From assembly GCF_001047135.2 (NCBI RefSeq), contig NZ_DF968078.1, forward strand, positions 91,908 to 155,907: a stretch of 64,000 bases of DNA. Direction: 5' to 3'. Below the pieces are notes generated by a model. The model worked only from the letters and a program-made list of their open reading frames with translations. It did no database searches and was not told where the DNA came from. The stretch is from Fructobacillus tropaeoli. GTDB taxonomy: Bacteria > Bacillota > Bacilli > Lactobacillales > Lactobacillaceae. Of this stretch, positions 1-9,300 are shown piece by piece. How positions within the stretch are numbered: position 1 is the stretch's first letter; every line of letters starts with the position of its first letter. A program made the translations under genes and the position numbers.

Positions 1-915
1 AGAACCCTCATAGCGGCGCAGTCGCGCCAACGTCTTCAGAACAGAAGACTTGCCAACCCCATTTGGCCCGGTCAGCAAGGTGATTCCCTTAGCAAAAATT
101 TGCAAGATATCCTGGTCTAAGACCAGGCGCTCCCCATTTTGGATCCGCAGGTTATCAAAGCGATAGGCAGTATCTTGTGCTTGGTCGCTTTCGGCAACCG
201 GTTTTAACACCACCGTCTGCTTTTGATAATCATATTGGCTCCAATCATTTTTAGGAACTAACACCAAAGCCTTTTCTTTGAGCTGATAAAACTGGCTGAT
301 TTTATCGAAATATCCGGCCGGGTCGTGGTCGGAAACAAGAATGCCGTAGCCCTCCTGGCTCAACTGTTGGAGCAAAACCTGAAGGTCTTCTCGCGATTGG
401 CTATCGACAGCAGCAAACGGTTCATCCAACAACAGGTAGTCGGCCCCCAGGGCCAACACTTCCGCCAAGGCAACCTTTTGCATTTCCCCACCGGACAAAG
501 TCACAAAGGATCGGTCGATAAAATCAATCAGGCCAACCTTTTCCAATGCCCAGGCCGTCTTTTGATCAATTTCGTCCTTGCCTAATTCGAGGTTTTCCAG
601 TGCAAAAATAAATTCTTCCCGCACCGTTGGCATGGCAAACTGGTCATCGGGATTTTGAAAGAGCAAAGCCACGCGCTTGGCTCTTTCATTCGCCTTCAGT
701 GTGGCAATCGCCGTTTGATCAATTTCAATTTCACCACTAACCTGACCACCATATTGGGGGTAAAGACCCGCTAAAGCCTTTAACAGAGTTGATTTTCCTG
801 ACCCGGAAGGCCCCATTAACAGGGTCAGGGTCTTTTTTTCAAGCGTTAAATTTAAATCATCAATGATGGCTTGGTCACGATAAGCCACCGTGAGGTTTTT
901 GGCAGTTATTGCCAT
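1..915 (-). CDS. ykoD: ECF/YkoD-type thiamine-family transporter ATPase, two fused ABC domains (3' end outside window)
   Basis: Energising ATPase of an energy-coupling-factor vitamin transporter at the inner face of the membrane. About 305 residues are visible and the frame runs off the window edge. It starts at an ATG after a strong AAGGAGG. The first ABC domain has Walker A GPSGSGKST near residue 35, signature LSGGEMQ near 138 and Walker B LLLDEP. A second domain begins after residue 240 and has its own Walker A, GPNGVGKSS, near 279. Two ATPase domains in one chain is the YkoD/EcfA fusion layout. It lies 12 bases after the S-component gene and under the same TPP riboswitch, so thiamine or its pyrimidine precursor is the likely substrate. 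Domain calls are firm; the substrate is inferred from context. Confidence 0.88.
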   Translation of the reverse strand, partial: MAITAKNLTVAYRDQAIIDDLNLTLEKKTLTLLMGPSGSGKSTLLKALAGLYPQYGGQVSGEIEIDQTAIATLKANERAKRVALLFQNPDDQFAMPTVREEFIFALENLELGKDEIDQKTAWALEKVGLIDFIDRSFVTLSGGEMQKVALAEVLALGADYLLLDEPFAAVDSQSREDLQVLLQQLSQEGYGILVSDHDPAGYFDKISQFYQLKEKALVLVPKNDWSQYDYQKQTVVLKPVAESDQAQDTAYRFDNLRIQNGERLVLDQDILQIFAKGITLLTGPNGVGKSSVLKTLARLRRYEGS

Positions 916-927
916 TTTTTGTCCTCC

Positions 928-1485
928 TTATTCGTGGGACAACAACTTTGACCGATCCAACAACTTGGCAATCAAGTGTACCAAGACACCTGAGAAGAAG
1001 AAGATTGATAGGTAACGAACGATGAACAAAGCGACTAACAAGCCCAGTTTGTAGTGGATGTAACCTGACTTAAAGAGGTCCCAACCAAAGGTAACGACTG
1101 TTCCAGTCAAAGTTGACAACCAAAGACCAGCAAACCAGTTCTTATAACCCGCCAAGGCGAAACCAAGTTCAGAACCGATTCCTTGGATAAAGCCTGACAA
1201 GAGCGTTCCAACTCCATAAGAACCACCCAAGAACATTTCACCGGCAGCCCCGAGCATTTCCCCGATAAAGCCTGCACCAACCTTCTTTAAGATGTAAGAA
1301 GCCAATGGTCCGGCCATCATCCATACACCAAGCGTGATTTCATTCGTAAAGGCTTGCAACCCAATCACGGCCAAGCCACTGTTAACGATTTGGTAAACCG
1401 GATCCATGATCCAGTAAATGACCGAGAAGATAATCCCAATCAAAGCCAGCAAAATCACGTTTTGTAGCGTCCACTTTTGTTTCAT
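928..1485 (-). CDS. ykoE: ECF transporter S component, YkoE-like (thiamine/HMP uptake)
   Basis: Substrate-binding membrane subunit of an ECF importer, 185 residues with five or six hydrophobic segments and almost no soluble domain. It starts MKQKWTLQNVILLALIG after an AGGAGAG ribosome site. The glycine-rich middle (GEMLGAAGEMFLGGSYG) and the length fit the YkoE family. The TPP riboswitch immediately upstream and the double ATPase immediately downstream make a thiamine-pathway substrate the most economical reading. A transmembrane T component would be expected further along, outside the window. Confidence 0.85.
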   Translation of the reverse strand: MKQKWTLQNVILLALIGIIFSVIYWIMDPVYQIVNSGLAVIGLQAFTNEITLGVWMMAGPLASYILKKVGAGFIGEMLGAAGEMFLGGSYGVGTLLSGFIQGIGSELGFALAGYKNWFAGLWLSTLTGTVVTFGWDLFKSGYIHYKLGLLVALFIVRYLSIFFFSGVLVHLIAKLLDRSKLLSHE

Positions 1486-1523
1486 TATTCTCTCCTTTGC
1501 GTCCAGGGAAACAAAAAGGCATT

Positions 1524-1561
1524 AAAAAACCACTCGCCTGGGCAGAGTCCAACACGGGTGG
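1524..1561 (-). terminator. Terminator of the TPP riboswitch
   Basis: Minus-strand arms CCACCCG and CGAGTGG, with one mismatch, are followed at once by a run of six T. The hairpin lies between the aptamer and ykoE, as expected for a transcriptional OFF switch. Confidence 0.8.
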
Positions 1562-1579
1562 TCATAAAAAACTTGTGTG

Positions 1580-1651
1580 GATCTTCCTTCGTCGGTCTTA
1601 GCCTAACAGGTTCAATGGGTTTAATTCTCAACCAAAATGGTACCCCAGATC
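1580..1651 (-). promoter_or_regulatory. TPP riboswitch aptamer
   Basis: Read on the minus strand, the P1 arms GATCT and AGATC close an element that contains GGGGTACC, the TTGAGA form of the conserved CTGAGA box, and ACCCATTGAACCTG followed by GACGAAGGAAGATC. These are the diagnostic blocks of the thiamine pyrophosphate aptamer. It sits about 95 bases before the ykoE-like gene, so high TPP should stop transporter expression. Confidence 0.92.
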
Positions 1652-1722
1652 GCTATATTCAAATTTACTACTTTATTAGCTTACACTGTCTCTGGCCTTT
1701 ATGCAAGGGCTTTCAAATAAAA

Positions 1723-1751
1723 AAGCACTTGGGTGCAATACCCGAGTGCTT
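1723..1751 (-). terminator. Terminator after nox
   Basis: Arms AAGCACTCGGGT and ACCCAAGTGCTT (minus strand, nearly perfect) are followed by TTTTTT. The hairpin starts about 16 bases past the NADH oxidase stop. Confidence 0.85.
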
Positions 1752-1766
1752 GAATGAAGTTAATTT

Positions 1767-3107
1767 TTACTTGTTTGCCTTGGCAACGGCAGCCATCGCA
1801 ACTGATGAAACATAGTTGACTGGTTGACCGAAGTTTGGCTGGAAGAAGAAGTCCGTCATTGACAATTGATCAATTGTCATGCCATTTTCGATTGCCAATG
1901 AAACCACGTTGGCAGCTTGTGAAATGTCATGCTTTGACAAGAAGGCAGCACCAACAATGCGGCGAGTACCCTTTTCCCAAGTCAATGAAGCCTTAACAGG
2001 CGTTGTTGACAACATGAAATCAGGACGGTAATCTTCTGAAATTGTCACAGAATCTGCTTCAACGCCCTTACGAGCTGCTGATTGAACAGTCAAACCAGTT
2101 GAAGCGTAAGCCATTTCGTACAATTCAACAGCTGATGTTGCTTGTGTACCTTGGTAAGCCATCGTTGGTTCTGCAATATTCTTACCAACCAAGATTCCTT
2201 GACGAACAGCATTGGTTGCCAATGGAATGTAGTCATCCTTTTGTGTTGGGTTGTAGAAGACGGTTGCTGAATCACCGGCAGCAAAGACATCTTTCACAGA
2301 AGTTTCCATGAACTTGTTAACCTTGATGGCGCCGTTTGGCAACATATCAACTTGGTCACGAAACATCGCAGTGTTTGGCAAGAAACCAATACCCAAGATG
2401 GCAATGTCAGCTTCGTAAGTACCCTTATCAGTAGTAACCTTGATACCATCAGCAGTGTCTTCAAATCCTGAAACCATCTGACCAAGCGCTAACTTAACAC
2501 CATGGTCTTCATAGGCCTTTTGGAAAACAGATGAAAATTCAGGAGCCGTGTTGTTTGACAATACACGATCCAACCCATCAATCAAAGTGACTTCCTTATC
2601 GTTAACTGACAATTGTTCTGCCAATTCAGCACCGATATAACCGGCACCAATAACGATAATCCGCTTGACCTTTTCAGTTACTTCCTTCAAGGCGTTGGCG
2701 TTATCCCAAGTCTTTGAGTCAAAGACCTTGTCAGAATCGATGCCAGGGATGCGGGGCTTGATAGCGCGTGAACCAGTAGTAATGACAATCTTATCGAAAG
2801 TTTCTTCTGACTGGGCACCAGAAACCAAGTCCTTGATGTTCAAAGTCTTTGCTTCCAAGTCTGCAGCTTCAACAAGCGTTTGCATGTGCATTGAAATGCC
2901 CTGCTTAGCCATTGAATCTGGCGTTTCATAAAACATCTTGTCAGTTGATGAAACATTGTCACCAATCCAAAGGGCGATTCCACATGACAAGAAAGAAACT
3001 GTTTGATTCTTTTCAAACACGTGTACCTCAGCGTCTGGGTGGTCTGCCTTAATCTGCTTAGCGGCAAACACGCCGGCGTGCGTTGAACCAATTACTGCAA
3101 CTTTCAT
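1767..3107 (-). CDS. nox: NADH oxidase, CoA-disulfide-reductase/Nox family (probably water-forming)
   Basis: Cytosolic FAD enzyme that re-oxidises NADH with oxygen, 446 residues, the usual family length. It has an N-terminal FAD fold (VAVIGSTHAGVFAA, residues 3-16), a redox cysteine at position 42 in the SFLSCGIALW context, an NAD fold IIVIGAGYIGAELAEQL near 150 and the C-terminal dimerisation domain. Cys42 is the hallmark of the four-electron water-forming type. It starts at ATG after TAGGAGG, with its own terminator, so it is probably transcribed alone. In heterofermentative lactic acid bacteria this enzyme supplies NAD+ when oxygen is present. Confidence 0.92.
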   Translation of the reverse strand: MKVAVIGSTHAGVFAAKQIKADHPDAEVHVFEKNQTVSFLSCGIALWIGDNVSSTDKMFYETPDSMAKQGISMHMQTLVEAADLEAKTLNIKDLVSGAQSEETFDKIVITTGSRAIKPRIPGIDSDKVFDSKTWDNANALKEVTEKVKRIIVIGAGYIGAELAEQLSVNDKEVTLIDGLDRVLSNNTAPEFSSVFQKAYEDHGVKLALGQMVSGFEDTADGIKVTTDKGTYEADIAILGIGFLPNTAMFRDQVDMLPNGAIKVNKFMETSVKDVFAAGDSATVFYNPTQKDDYIPLATNAVRQGILVGKNIAEPTMAYQGTQATSAVELYEMAYASTGLTVQSAARKGVEADSVTISEDYRPDFMLSTTPVKASLTWEKGTRRIVGAAFLSKHDISQAANVVSLAIENGMTIDQLSMTDFFFQPNFGQPVNYVSSVAMAAVAKANK

Positions 3108-3313
3108 TAAAAGTGCCTCCTAATATATAGCTATGTGAAAATTGTAATTAAAGTTTACCAATAAAACAGCGTTCTGTCAATCACTTATCCAACAGTTTTC
3201 AAGAAAGTATCAAATAAAACAAAGGGGCAGATAGAGTCGTCCTAATTTGATGAAAATTCGTTTTTCCTCTCTAAATCAGACATCTTTACCAGTTATCAAA
3301 CGATTTCAGCGCC

Positions 3314-3691
3314 CTATTCTAAACGATTCTCCGCCTGACGCATGTGGCTTTCGTAATGGTCAATTTTGTACAGTAAATGATCGTGGGCGGATTGAATTTG
3401 ATTAATTCGTTCCTGCATCTCTTCTGCTTGTTCTAGCAATAAAGCTTTCCGCGCAGGAATTGTCCGGTCATCATCCTCCAGCACCATGCCAATATATTCA
3501 CGCAATCGTTCGATGGAAACACCCGCGTGGCGCATCGTTTTGGCAAATTTCAATTGATTAATGTTGCGCTCGGTAAAATCGCGCAACTGATTTTCCTTAC
3601 GGGGGACCGGCATGATGACCCCAATTCGTTCATAATAGCGAATCGTATCATTTGACAATCCAGTCGCCTTTGCAGGTTCTTTAATATTCAT
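3314..3691 (-). CDS. MerR-family regulator, AdhR/NmlR-like
   Basis: A 125-residue DNA-binding regulator. The first 70 residues are a MerR winged helix-turn-helix (AKATGLSNDTIRYYERIGV). The rest is a dimerisation coiled coil with the IPARKALLLEQ and LYKIDHYE segments typical of aldehyde-responsive AdhR/NmlR-type proteins. No cysteine sensor is present in the C-terminal part. Its ATG overlaps the stop of the MFS gene by four bases, so it is translated with it. Two promoters with a 19-bp spacer and dyads, at 5055-5085 and 7238-7268, are its likely targets: its own operon and the alcohol dehydrogenase. The ligand is not known; reactive aldehydes are a guess from the gene set. Confidence 0.85.
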   Translation of the reverse strand: MNIKEPAKATGLSNDTIRYYERIGVIMPVPRKENQLRDFTERNINQLKFAKTMRHAGVSIERLREYIGMVLEDDDRTIPARKALLLEQAEEMQERINQIQSAHDHLLYKIDHYESHMRQAENRLE

Positions 3692-4992
3692 TTTTGCACC
3701 TTTCGTACAACAAAAACGGCCACAACCACAAAAGCCATTCCCGTAAAGAAAGCCATTGTTGCTACTTGGCCATGGTAGTCCCCCGCCGTTGCCACAATCA
3801 AAGAAAGACCGATTGGGCCACCAATTTGATGGGCCGTATTCGTCAACCCTGAGGCAATACCAGCTAGTTCGTCAGGCGCTTGATACAGACCGGCTGACGT
3901 CACTGGCGCCAGGACCAGGCCCTGCCCAATGCCAATCACCACCATTGGCAAGGCAAAAGCCAACCAATAGCCTGAAGAAACCGCTGACAGAGCCGTCCAC
4001 AGTAAGCCAAGAAACAACAGTCCCTCCCCGACTAGGAGAATTAACTGATTGCCAAAACGAGCAGTCAGCCTTCCTAGAGATAACGATACTACAAATTGGA
4101 CTAATGTTAAGGGGAGAAAGGCTAACCCGGATTGTAACGCCGTTAGATGATAGCTAGCTTGCCATACCTGAGGCAAAAAGAACCAATACGGGAGCATCGC
4201 CATCATAAAGAGCATGCGGGCCACGTAGGCACCTGCACGAACTCAGTTATGAAACAAAACCAAGGGCAACATTGGCTGTTTTTGCCGGCTTTCAAAGCCG
4301 ATAAAGCAGGCTAAAACAATAACGGCCAATAAAATCAGTAGCCACTGGTTACTCGTTAAGCCACCAATCAAGGCCGCTAATCCGATGACCGATAGAATAG
4401 CACCAATATAGTCAATTTTTGTCTTTAATCCCGCTTTATTCGGAACAAAACGAATCGTCAAACAGAACAGTAATGCCGTCAGCGGCACGTTAATCAAAAA
4501 ACCGCCTTCCCAAGAAAATAAAGTTGTGAGGCCACCACCAATTAACAGCCCTAGGCTAGCACCAATCCCGGCTGTAACACCATAGTAAGCGATTACTCGT
4601 TCGCGCATTTGCCCTTGGTAGTTATCCATCATCAAGGCCAAGGTGGTCGGCGCAATAATCGAAGAACCAAGCCCCTGGATTGCCCTCAGTGCAATCACAA
4701 GGGTAGCGCTGCCCGACAAGCCAATCAATAATGAACTGAGTCCAAAAATTGTGAGCCCAATTAAGAAAATCCGTTTACGCCCCAGTAAATCCGAAAGCCG
4801 GCTCGATAATAGTAAAAAGCCACCAAAGGTTAATGTATAGGCATTGGAAACCCACGACAAGGTGGGAGAAGAAAGGTTTAGGCTTTGGCCAATCTCAGTT
4901 GCACTGGTAAAAATAATGGAATTATCCATCAAAATCAAAAAGTAGGCGAGTAAGCTGATCGGCAAGACCATCCCAAATCGTTGTTTTGTCAT
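3688..4992 (-). pseudogene. DHA2-type MFS drug exporter interrupted by an in-frame TGA
   Basis: The frame from 4992 encodes 249 residues of an MFS exporter (MTKQRFGM..., SRLSDLLGRKRIFLIG motif A, RAIQGLGSSIIAPTTLA motif C region) and stops at TGA 4243-4245. The same reading frame then continues without a shift for 184 more residues (VRAGAYVARMLFMMAMLPYW...) to 3688. The two halves together make a normal-length protein of about 434 residues. A CGA (Arg) to TGA change would explain the break. A GTG within the second half could restart a C-terminal fragment. It sits first in a two-gene operon with the MerR gene, behind the 19-bp-spacer promoter at 5055-5085. A base-calling error cannot be excluded. 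Confidence 0.8.
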
Positions 4993-5054
4993 TCTTATCT
5001 CCTTTATCTTGGTTTCTTTTCAAAACCAAGCATTGTGTTTTCAGGTCAGTGATC

Positions 5055-5085
5055 ATTAAACACCCTGGAGTGAACTCCAAGTCAA
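5055..5085 (-). promoter_or_regulatory. MerR-type promoter/operator of the MFS-merR operon
   Basis: Minus-strand -35 TTGACT (5080-5085) and -10 TTTAAT (5055-5060) are separated by 19 bases. The spacer holds a perfect dyad TGGAGT-TC-ACTCCA (5066-5079). An over-long spacer with a centred dyad is the signature of MerR-family activation. Confidence 0.8.
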
Positions 5086-5102
5086 GAAAAAGAACAAGAA
5101 AA

Positions 5103-5129
5103 AAAACAGCCTTTTTAAAAGACTGTTTT
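5103..5129 (-). terminator. Terminator after the alpha/beta hydrolase gene
   Basis: Minus-strand hairpin with arms AACAGTCTTTT and AAAAGGCTGTT, followed by a T run, 18 bases past the hydrolase stop. Confidence 0.75.
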
Positions 5130-5146
5130 CAGCATTGACTGTGCTG

Positions 5147-6001
5147 CTATTCCGTTAAGAACTGCTTGAGGACCTTGTTGACATCCTGATTTTCATGCAG
5201 CTTTGAATGTTGCGCATTTTTACCAGTAAATAACTTTTCCTGGTAAGTACTTGGCTGACGGACAAAGTACTTCAATGACTTCGACGCGTTATTCGTGACG
5301 GTCGAGTCTGACTCCTCCTTACCCATGCTATTGCCGTAGATATTCAACACTTTGGTCTGATTATTCTCGTAGTATTGCTCCAAACCAGCTAATGCGACCT
5401 TTTTAAAATCAGTTTCGGACTGGCTGGCAGGATCTGCCAAGTTCAAGTTTGATTTTGGCCTTGGGCTATCCTTCAAAAAGTTAAAGGGACCAGCAATCGC
5501 AATTTGCCGTTTCACAACTGGCAATTGATCACTTTGCTGCACATGATTTTTCAAGTAAAAAGCGATGGCCAAGTTTCCCATCGAATGGCCAATCAGGTTC
5601 ACTGACTGAATCCCCTGATCATGCAAATCTTCCATAATCTTGGTGACCCACTGATTTGTCTTAGTAAAGTTAGTATTTCGATTATCGTTAAATTGCACCA
5701 GAATCAGTGGATTCTGGTCCCCTTTCTTCACGGTACCACTAAAACTAACCTGGCCGCTTTTGCTAACCGTCGCATTAATCCTGCGGTTTGAATACCCTTG
5801 CTGGATTAAATACCGACTCATCGTCTGTTCGGCATTTCGGGAAGAACCATAGCCGTGAAAGAACACCATTGCTTCGATCGGCTTTGTATTGGAAACGGGT
5901 TTCGATGGCTGGGTTAGCCAAACGGTCAGCCCGATTGCCAACATCGCCAGTATTGCTGTCGATGCACCTGCAATCGCTATCATTTTTTTATTCTTTTTCA
6001 T
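5147..6001 (-). CDS. Exported alpha/beta hydrolase, DUF915 type
   Basis: 284 residues. A lysine-rich N-terminus (MKKNKKMIAIAG) precedes one hydrophobic segment (AILAMLAIGLTVWLT), so it is an exported or membrane-anchored hydrolase. The catalytic domain shows FFHGYGSSRNAE near residue 48 and the nucleophile elbow GHSMGN around residue 140. The ATG at 6001 is chosen because AAAGGAG lies just before it; a TTG six codons upstream would place that ribosome site inside the gene. It follows the alcohol dehydrogenase by 55 bases in the same direction with a terminator after it, so the two are probably one transcript. Substrate unknown. Confidence 0.82.
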   Translation of the reverse strand: MKKNKKMIAIAGASTAILAMLAIGLTVWLTQPSKPVSNTKPIEAMVFFHGYGSSRNAEQTMSRYLIQQGYSNRRINATVSKSGQVSFSGTVKKGDQNPLILVQFNDNRNTNFTKTNQWVTKIMEDLHDQGIQSVNLIGHSMGNLAIAFYLKNHVQQSDQLPVVKRQIAIAGPFNFLKDSPRPKSNLNLADPASQSETDFKKVALAGLEQYYENNQTKVLNIYGNSMGKEESDSTVTNNASKSLKYFVRQPSTYQEKLFTGKNAQHSKLHENQDVNKVLKQFLTE

Positions 6002-6056
6002 CGACTCCTTTACGGCCAACCGATTGGCCAGGGGCTTTATGTCGGCGATTTAAAAT

Positions 6057-7088
6057 CTAAAAAACAATCAGAGACTTAATCGCTTCGCGCTGATCCATGG
6101 CTTCATAAGCCTGTTGAATATCTTTCAGCGCAAATTGCTTGGTAAAGACCTGACCAGGATTGATTTTGCCATCGAGGACCGCCTGCAATAACAATTCACG
6201 GTCATAGGTAGTAACCGCAGCAATCCCTCCGCGCAAGCCGATATTCTTCCAGAACAGGTTACTCGTATTCATCATTGGGTCTTGAGGAATCCCCACACGG
6301 TCAACGACGGCACCTGGACAGCCAAGTTGAACAGCAGTTGCCACAGCCTGCTCTGAACCAACACATTCAAGAATAGCATCCGCACCAGCACCAGTTAGCG
6401 CCATCACCTGGTCAATCCCAGCTTGGTCACGATCGGCCACAATATCGGTAGCACCAAACGCCTTACCCAGCTCTTGTCGGTCTTCGTGGCGCGACATCAA
6501 AATAATCCGCTTGGCACCACGCAGCTTGGCCGCAATCACCCCTGAGAGGCCCACAGCGCCATCGCCCATGACAACCACCGTGTCACCCTCTTTGACTTCA
6601 GCAGTAGCTGCAGCGTGGTAACCGGTTGCCATCACATCCGACAAGGTCATCAAGGATTTCAACTGGTCATCGCTGTAGTCTGCTGGATGACCCGGAATCT
6701 TAACCAGCGCCCAATCGGCATTATTAAAGCCGATGTATTCCGCCTGGTAACCGGTTGAGCCACCTTTATCAGGATCGAGGCAATCACCATCAAACCCTGC
6801 TAAGCAGGCCTGACAGTGACCACAACCATGAGTAAACGGTGCAATAACAAAATCACCCGGCTGAACGTTGGAAACTTCACTACCGACCTCTTCAACGATT
6901 CCGATGGCTTCATGGCCAACCTGGCTGCCACAATCACGCTTGGAAATACCCCGGTAGAACCAAAGATCAGAACCACAAACTGATGCCCGCACCGTCTTGA
7001 TGACGGCATCCTTTGGTCCCTGAATTGTTGGCTTATCAACCTCTTGCATCTCAACTTGCCCTGGTTTTACAAAAATCGCTGCTTTCAT
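6057..7088 (-). CDS. Zinc-dependent alcohol dehydrogenase (MDR family)
   Basis: 343 residues, the usual length. Catalytic zinc ligands are Cys38 (VCGSD) and His59-Glu60 (GHE). The four structural zinc cysteines are at 89, 92, 95 and 103 (HGCGHCQACLAGFDGDC), and the NAD(P) fold VMGDGAVGLSG is near 173. It would oxidise alcohols or reduce aldehydes in the cytosol. It starts at ATG after AAAAGGAG. A 19-bp-spacer MerR-type promoter lies about 150 bases upstream and matches the one before the MFS-merR operon, which suggests the same regulator controls it. The exact substrate cannot be read from sequence. Confidence 0.9.
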   Translation of the reverse strand: MKAAIFVKPGQVEMQEVDKPTIQGPKDAVIKTVRASVCGSDLWFYRGISKRDCGSQVGHEAIGIVEEVGSEVSNVQPGDFVIAPFTHGCGHCQACLAGFDGDCLDPDKGGSTGYQAEYIGFNNADWALVKIPGHPADYSDDQLKSLMTLSDVMATGYHAAATAEVKEGDTVVVMGDGAVGLSGVIAAKLRGAKRIILMSRHEDRQELGKAFGATDIVADRDQAGIDQVMALTGAGADAILECVGSEQAVATAVQLGCPGAVVDRVGIPQDPMMNTSNLFWKNIGLRGGIAAVTTYDRELLLQAVLDGKINPGQVFTKQFALKDIQQAYEAMDQREAIKSLIVF

Positions 7089-7237
7089 GTTTTAATACTC
7101 CTTTTCGCTGATTATGAACTTGTCTGTTTTAAAAGTAAAATCAGACGTAGTATGGATAAATTCGTTTTGACAAAACAATGGATGCTGTAATCATTGTTCA
7201 TCATCCCTTGATGCATTTATCTGTCACTAACAACACT

Positions 7238-7268
7238 ATCTTATGTCCTGGAGTCAACTCTAAGTCAA
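7238..7268 (-). promoter_or_regulatory. MerR-type promoter/operator of adh
   Basis: Minus-strand -35 TTGACT (7263-7268) and -10 TAAGAT (7238-7243) with a 19-base spacer that holds the dyad TAGAGT-TG-ACTCCA (one mismatch). The arrangement and sequence copy the promoter at 5055-5085. Confidence 0.78.
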
Positions 7269-7399
7269 GAACGCTTTTCTATTTTATAGCAATAAAAAGT
7301 AAACTTGTCCACCCTGCGATGGCAAACGTGTCAAATTTTGATTTTTTCAACTAACCAGTTCTCATTCCTGCCACACCCAACCATCAAGCGCAAACAAAA

Positions 7400-7423
7400 A
7401 AGCACACTCAGCTGAGTGTGCTT
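7400..7423 (-). terminator. Terminator after hup
   Basis: A perfect 24-base palindrome AAGCACACTCAG-CTGAGTGTGCTT, followed on the minus strand by TTTTTTG. Confidence 0.9.
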
Positions 7424-7441
7424 AAATATGAAAAGGTCCGC

Positions 7442-7717
7442 TTACTTAACGGCGTCCTTCAATGCCTTACCAGGCTTGAATGCAGGAACCTTTGATGCAG
7501 GAATTTGGATTTCTTCCTTAGTTTGTGGGTTACGACCCTTACGAGCTGCACGTTCACGGACTTCAAAGTTACCAAAACCAATCAATTGAACCTTTTCGCC
7601 CTTCTTCAAAGCGTCTTCAATTGATGACAAGACAGCGGCAACTGCCTTGTCTGCGTCCTTCTTTGTTAAACCAGTCTTCATTGCGACTGAATCGATCAAT
7701 TCTTGCTTGTTTGCCAT
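7442..7717 (-). CDS. hup: DNA-binding protein HU
   Basis: 91 residues, full family length: [12 protein letters not shown]..., [24 protein letters not shown] and the C-terminal [10 protein letters not shown]. It is a homodimeric histone-like protein that bends and compacts the chromosome. The ATG at 7717 is chosen because AGGAGAAAAGGA precedes it and because HU proteins start MANK. It stands alone with its own spacer (7718-7931) and terminator. Confidence 0.95.
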   Translation of the reverse strand: MANKQELIDSVAMKTGLTKKDADKAVAAVLSSIEDALKKGEKVQLIGFGNFEVRERAARKGRNPQTKEEIQIPASKVPAFKPGKALKDAVK

Positions 7718-7931
7718 TCCTTTTCTCCTCACGAATAATTAATTTAGAATATCCGCTAACGTGACAATCGTTAGCAGCTTGGGAACGCTACCGTGGCAAC
7801 TTCCATAAAGATAGGATAGCACATGTAAATTAAAATGTGTAGGCATAAAGCCCAATTTCATGCGGTAATTGCGGTTTTCCGCACATTTGCAAGTGAATCC
7901 TCACAGTACTGAAACTTTCAACGATAAAACG

Positions 7932-9242
7932 TTACTTTCGCTGACGAATAATCAGCTTGATAGGCGTTCCAGAGAAGTCAAACGCGGCTCGAATTTGGTT
8001 CTCTAGGAAACGCTGGTATGAAAAATGCATCAGTTCAACATCATTGACAAAGACAACAATCGTTGGTGGTTCGATTGCCACTTGAGTGGCGTAATAAACA
8101 CGCAAACGGCGACCGTTATCAGATGGTGCCGGATTAGTAGCCAAAGCATCCATCAAGACATCATTCAATGTTGATGATGAAACCCGCTTCTGATGGTTGT
8201 CATTTACGGCCAAAATCAAATCAGGCAAGCGTTCTAAGCGCTGGCCTGTCTTCGCTGAAACAAAGACGATTGGTGCATAGTCCAAAAACTTAAATTCGTC
8301 GCGAATTAAGTTTTCAAAATCAGTCATGGTATGCGTGTCTTTTTCGATGGCATCCCACTTATTGACCACAATCACCAAGGCCTTCCCGGCCTCATGCGCA
8401 TAACCCGCAACGTGCTTATCTTGCTCGCGAATACCGGTTTCAGCGTCCAAGACCATCAAGACCACTTGTGACTCGTCAATGGCCTTCATGGCCCGCATGA
8501 CCGAATAACGTTCCGTATTTTCGTAAACCTTACCACGCTTACGGATTCCGGCCGTATCGACCATCACAAACTCATCACCCTCAGGGGTAATAAAACGCGT
8601 GTCAATCGCATCACGAGTCGTGCCTTCGATATTTGAGACAATCATCCGGTCTTCGCCCAAGATGGCGTTAACGATTGATGATTTTCCGACGTTTGGGCGC
8701 CCAATAATCGAGAACCGAACGGCGTCATCGTCTTGTTCTGCGGCTTCATCTGGGAAATGCTTGACGATTTCATCCAAAACATCACCCAAACCAATTCCGT
8801 GTGATCCAGATACGGGATAAGGGTCGCCCATTCCTAATGAATAGAAGTCATAAATATCTGCCCGCATTTCAGGATTATCGACCTTATTGACCGCCAAAAC
8901 AACCGGCTTATCAGTCCCATAAAGCAAATTAGCCACGGCTTGGTCATCGGCTGTTAGGCCTTCTCGACCAGAAACAACCATCAAAATGACGTCGGCTTCA
9001 TCAATGGCTAATTCAACCTGAGCACGAATTTCCGTCAAAAATGGGGCATTTCCCATTTCCAACCCTCCGGTATCAATCATCCGGAAGTCATAATTTAGCC
9101 ATTCTGCCCGTGCGTACAAACGGTCACGAGTAACCCCTGGCATATCCTCGACAATGGCGATTCGATCGCCAACAATGCGGTTAAATAGCGTGGACTTTCC
9201 AACATTTGGACGACCCACTACGGCTACAATCGGTGCTGCCAT
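7932..9242 (-). CDS. der: Ribosome assembly GTPase Der (EngA)
   Basis: 436 residues with two consecutive G domains. The first has [12 protein letters not shown] (near residue 10), DTGG and NKVD; the second has [12 protein letters not shown] (near 182), DTAG and NKWD. A KH-like C-terminal domain ends in IIRQRK. It helps mature the 50S subunit. The ATG at 9242 follows GGGAGCGGGA and opens [10 protein letters not shown]; the six upstream codons are not conserved in type. It lies 58 bases past the S1 gene, as is common in Firmicutes. Confidence 0.95.
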   Translation of the reverse strand: MAAPIVAVVGRPNVGKSTLFNRIVGDRIAIVEDMPGVTRDRLYARAEWLNYDFRMIDTGGLEMGNAPFLTEIRAQVELAIDEADVILMVVSGREGLTADDQAVANLLYGTDKPVVLAVNKVDNPEMRADIYDFYSLGMGDPYPVSGSHGIGLGDVLDEIVKHFPDEAAEQDDDAVRFSIIGRPNVGKSSIVNAILGEDRMIVSNIEGTTRDAIDTRFITPEGDEFVMVDTAGIRKRGKVYENTERYSVMRAMKAIDESQVVLMVLDAETGIREQDKHVAGYAHEAGKALVIVVNKWDAIEKDTHTMTDFENLIRDEFKFLDYAPIVFVSAKTGQRLERLPDLILAVNDNHQKRVSSSTLNDVLMDALATNPAPSDNGRRLRVYYATQVAIEPPTIVVFVNDVELMHFSYQRFLENQIRAAFDFSGTPIKLIIRQRK

Positions 9243-9300
9243 ATTCCCGCTCCCTTCCAATAAAAAAAGACTGGATAACCAGCCTTTCCATTTTTAAATC

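Larger units (their letters stand above)
7089..7441. other. Gene-free stretch between adh and hup
   Basis: It holds the adh promoter (7238-7268), a leader of about 150 bases with no obvious hairpin, and the hup terminator at 7400-7423. I see no open frame with a ribosome site. Confidence 0.7.

Noticed and set aside
4243..4245. TGA as a recoded codon (selenocysteine or Trp)
   Set aside because: No selenocysteine machinery or hairpin is visible after it, other TGA codons here act as stops, and Arg or another residue would be expected at this position.
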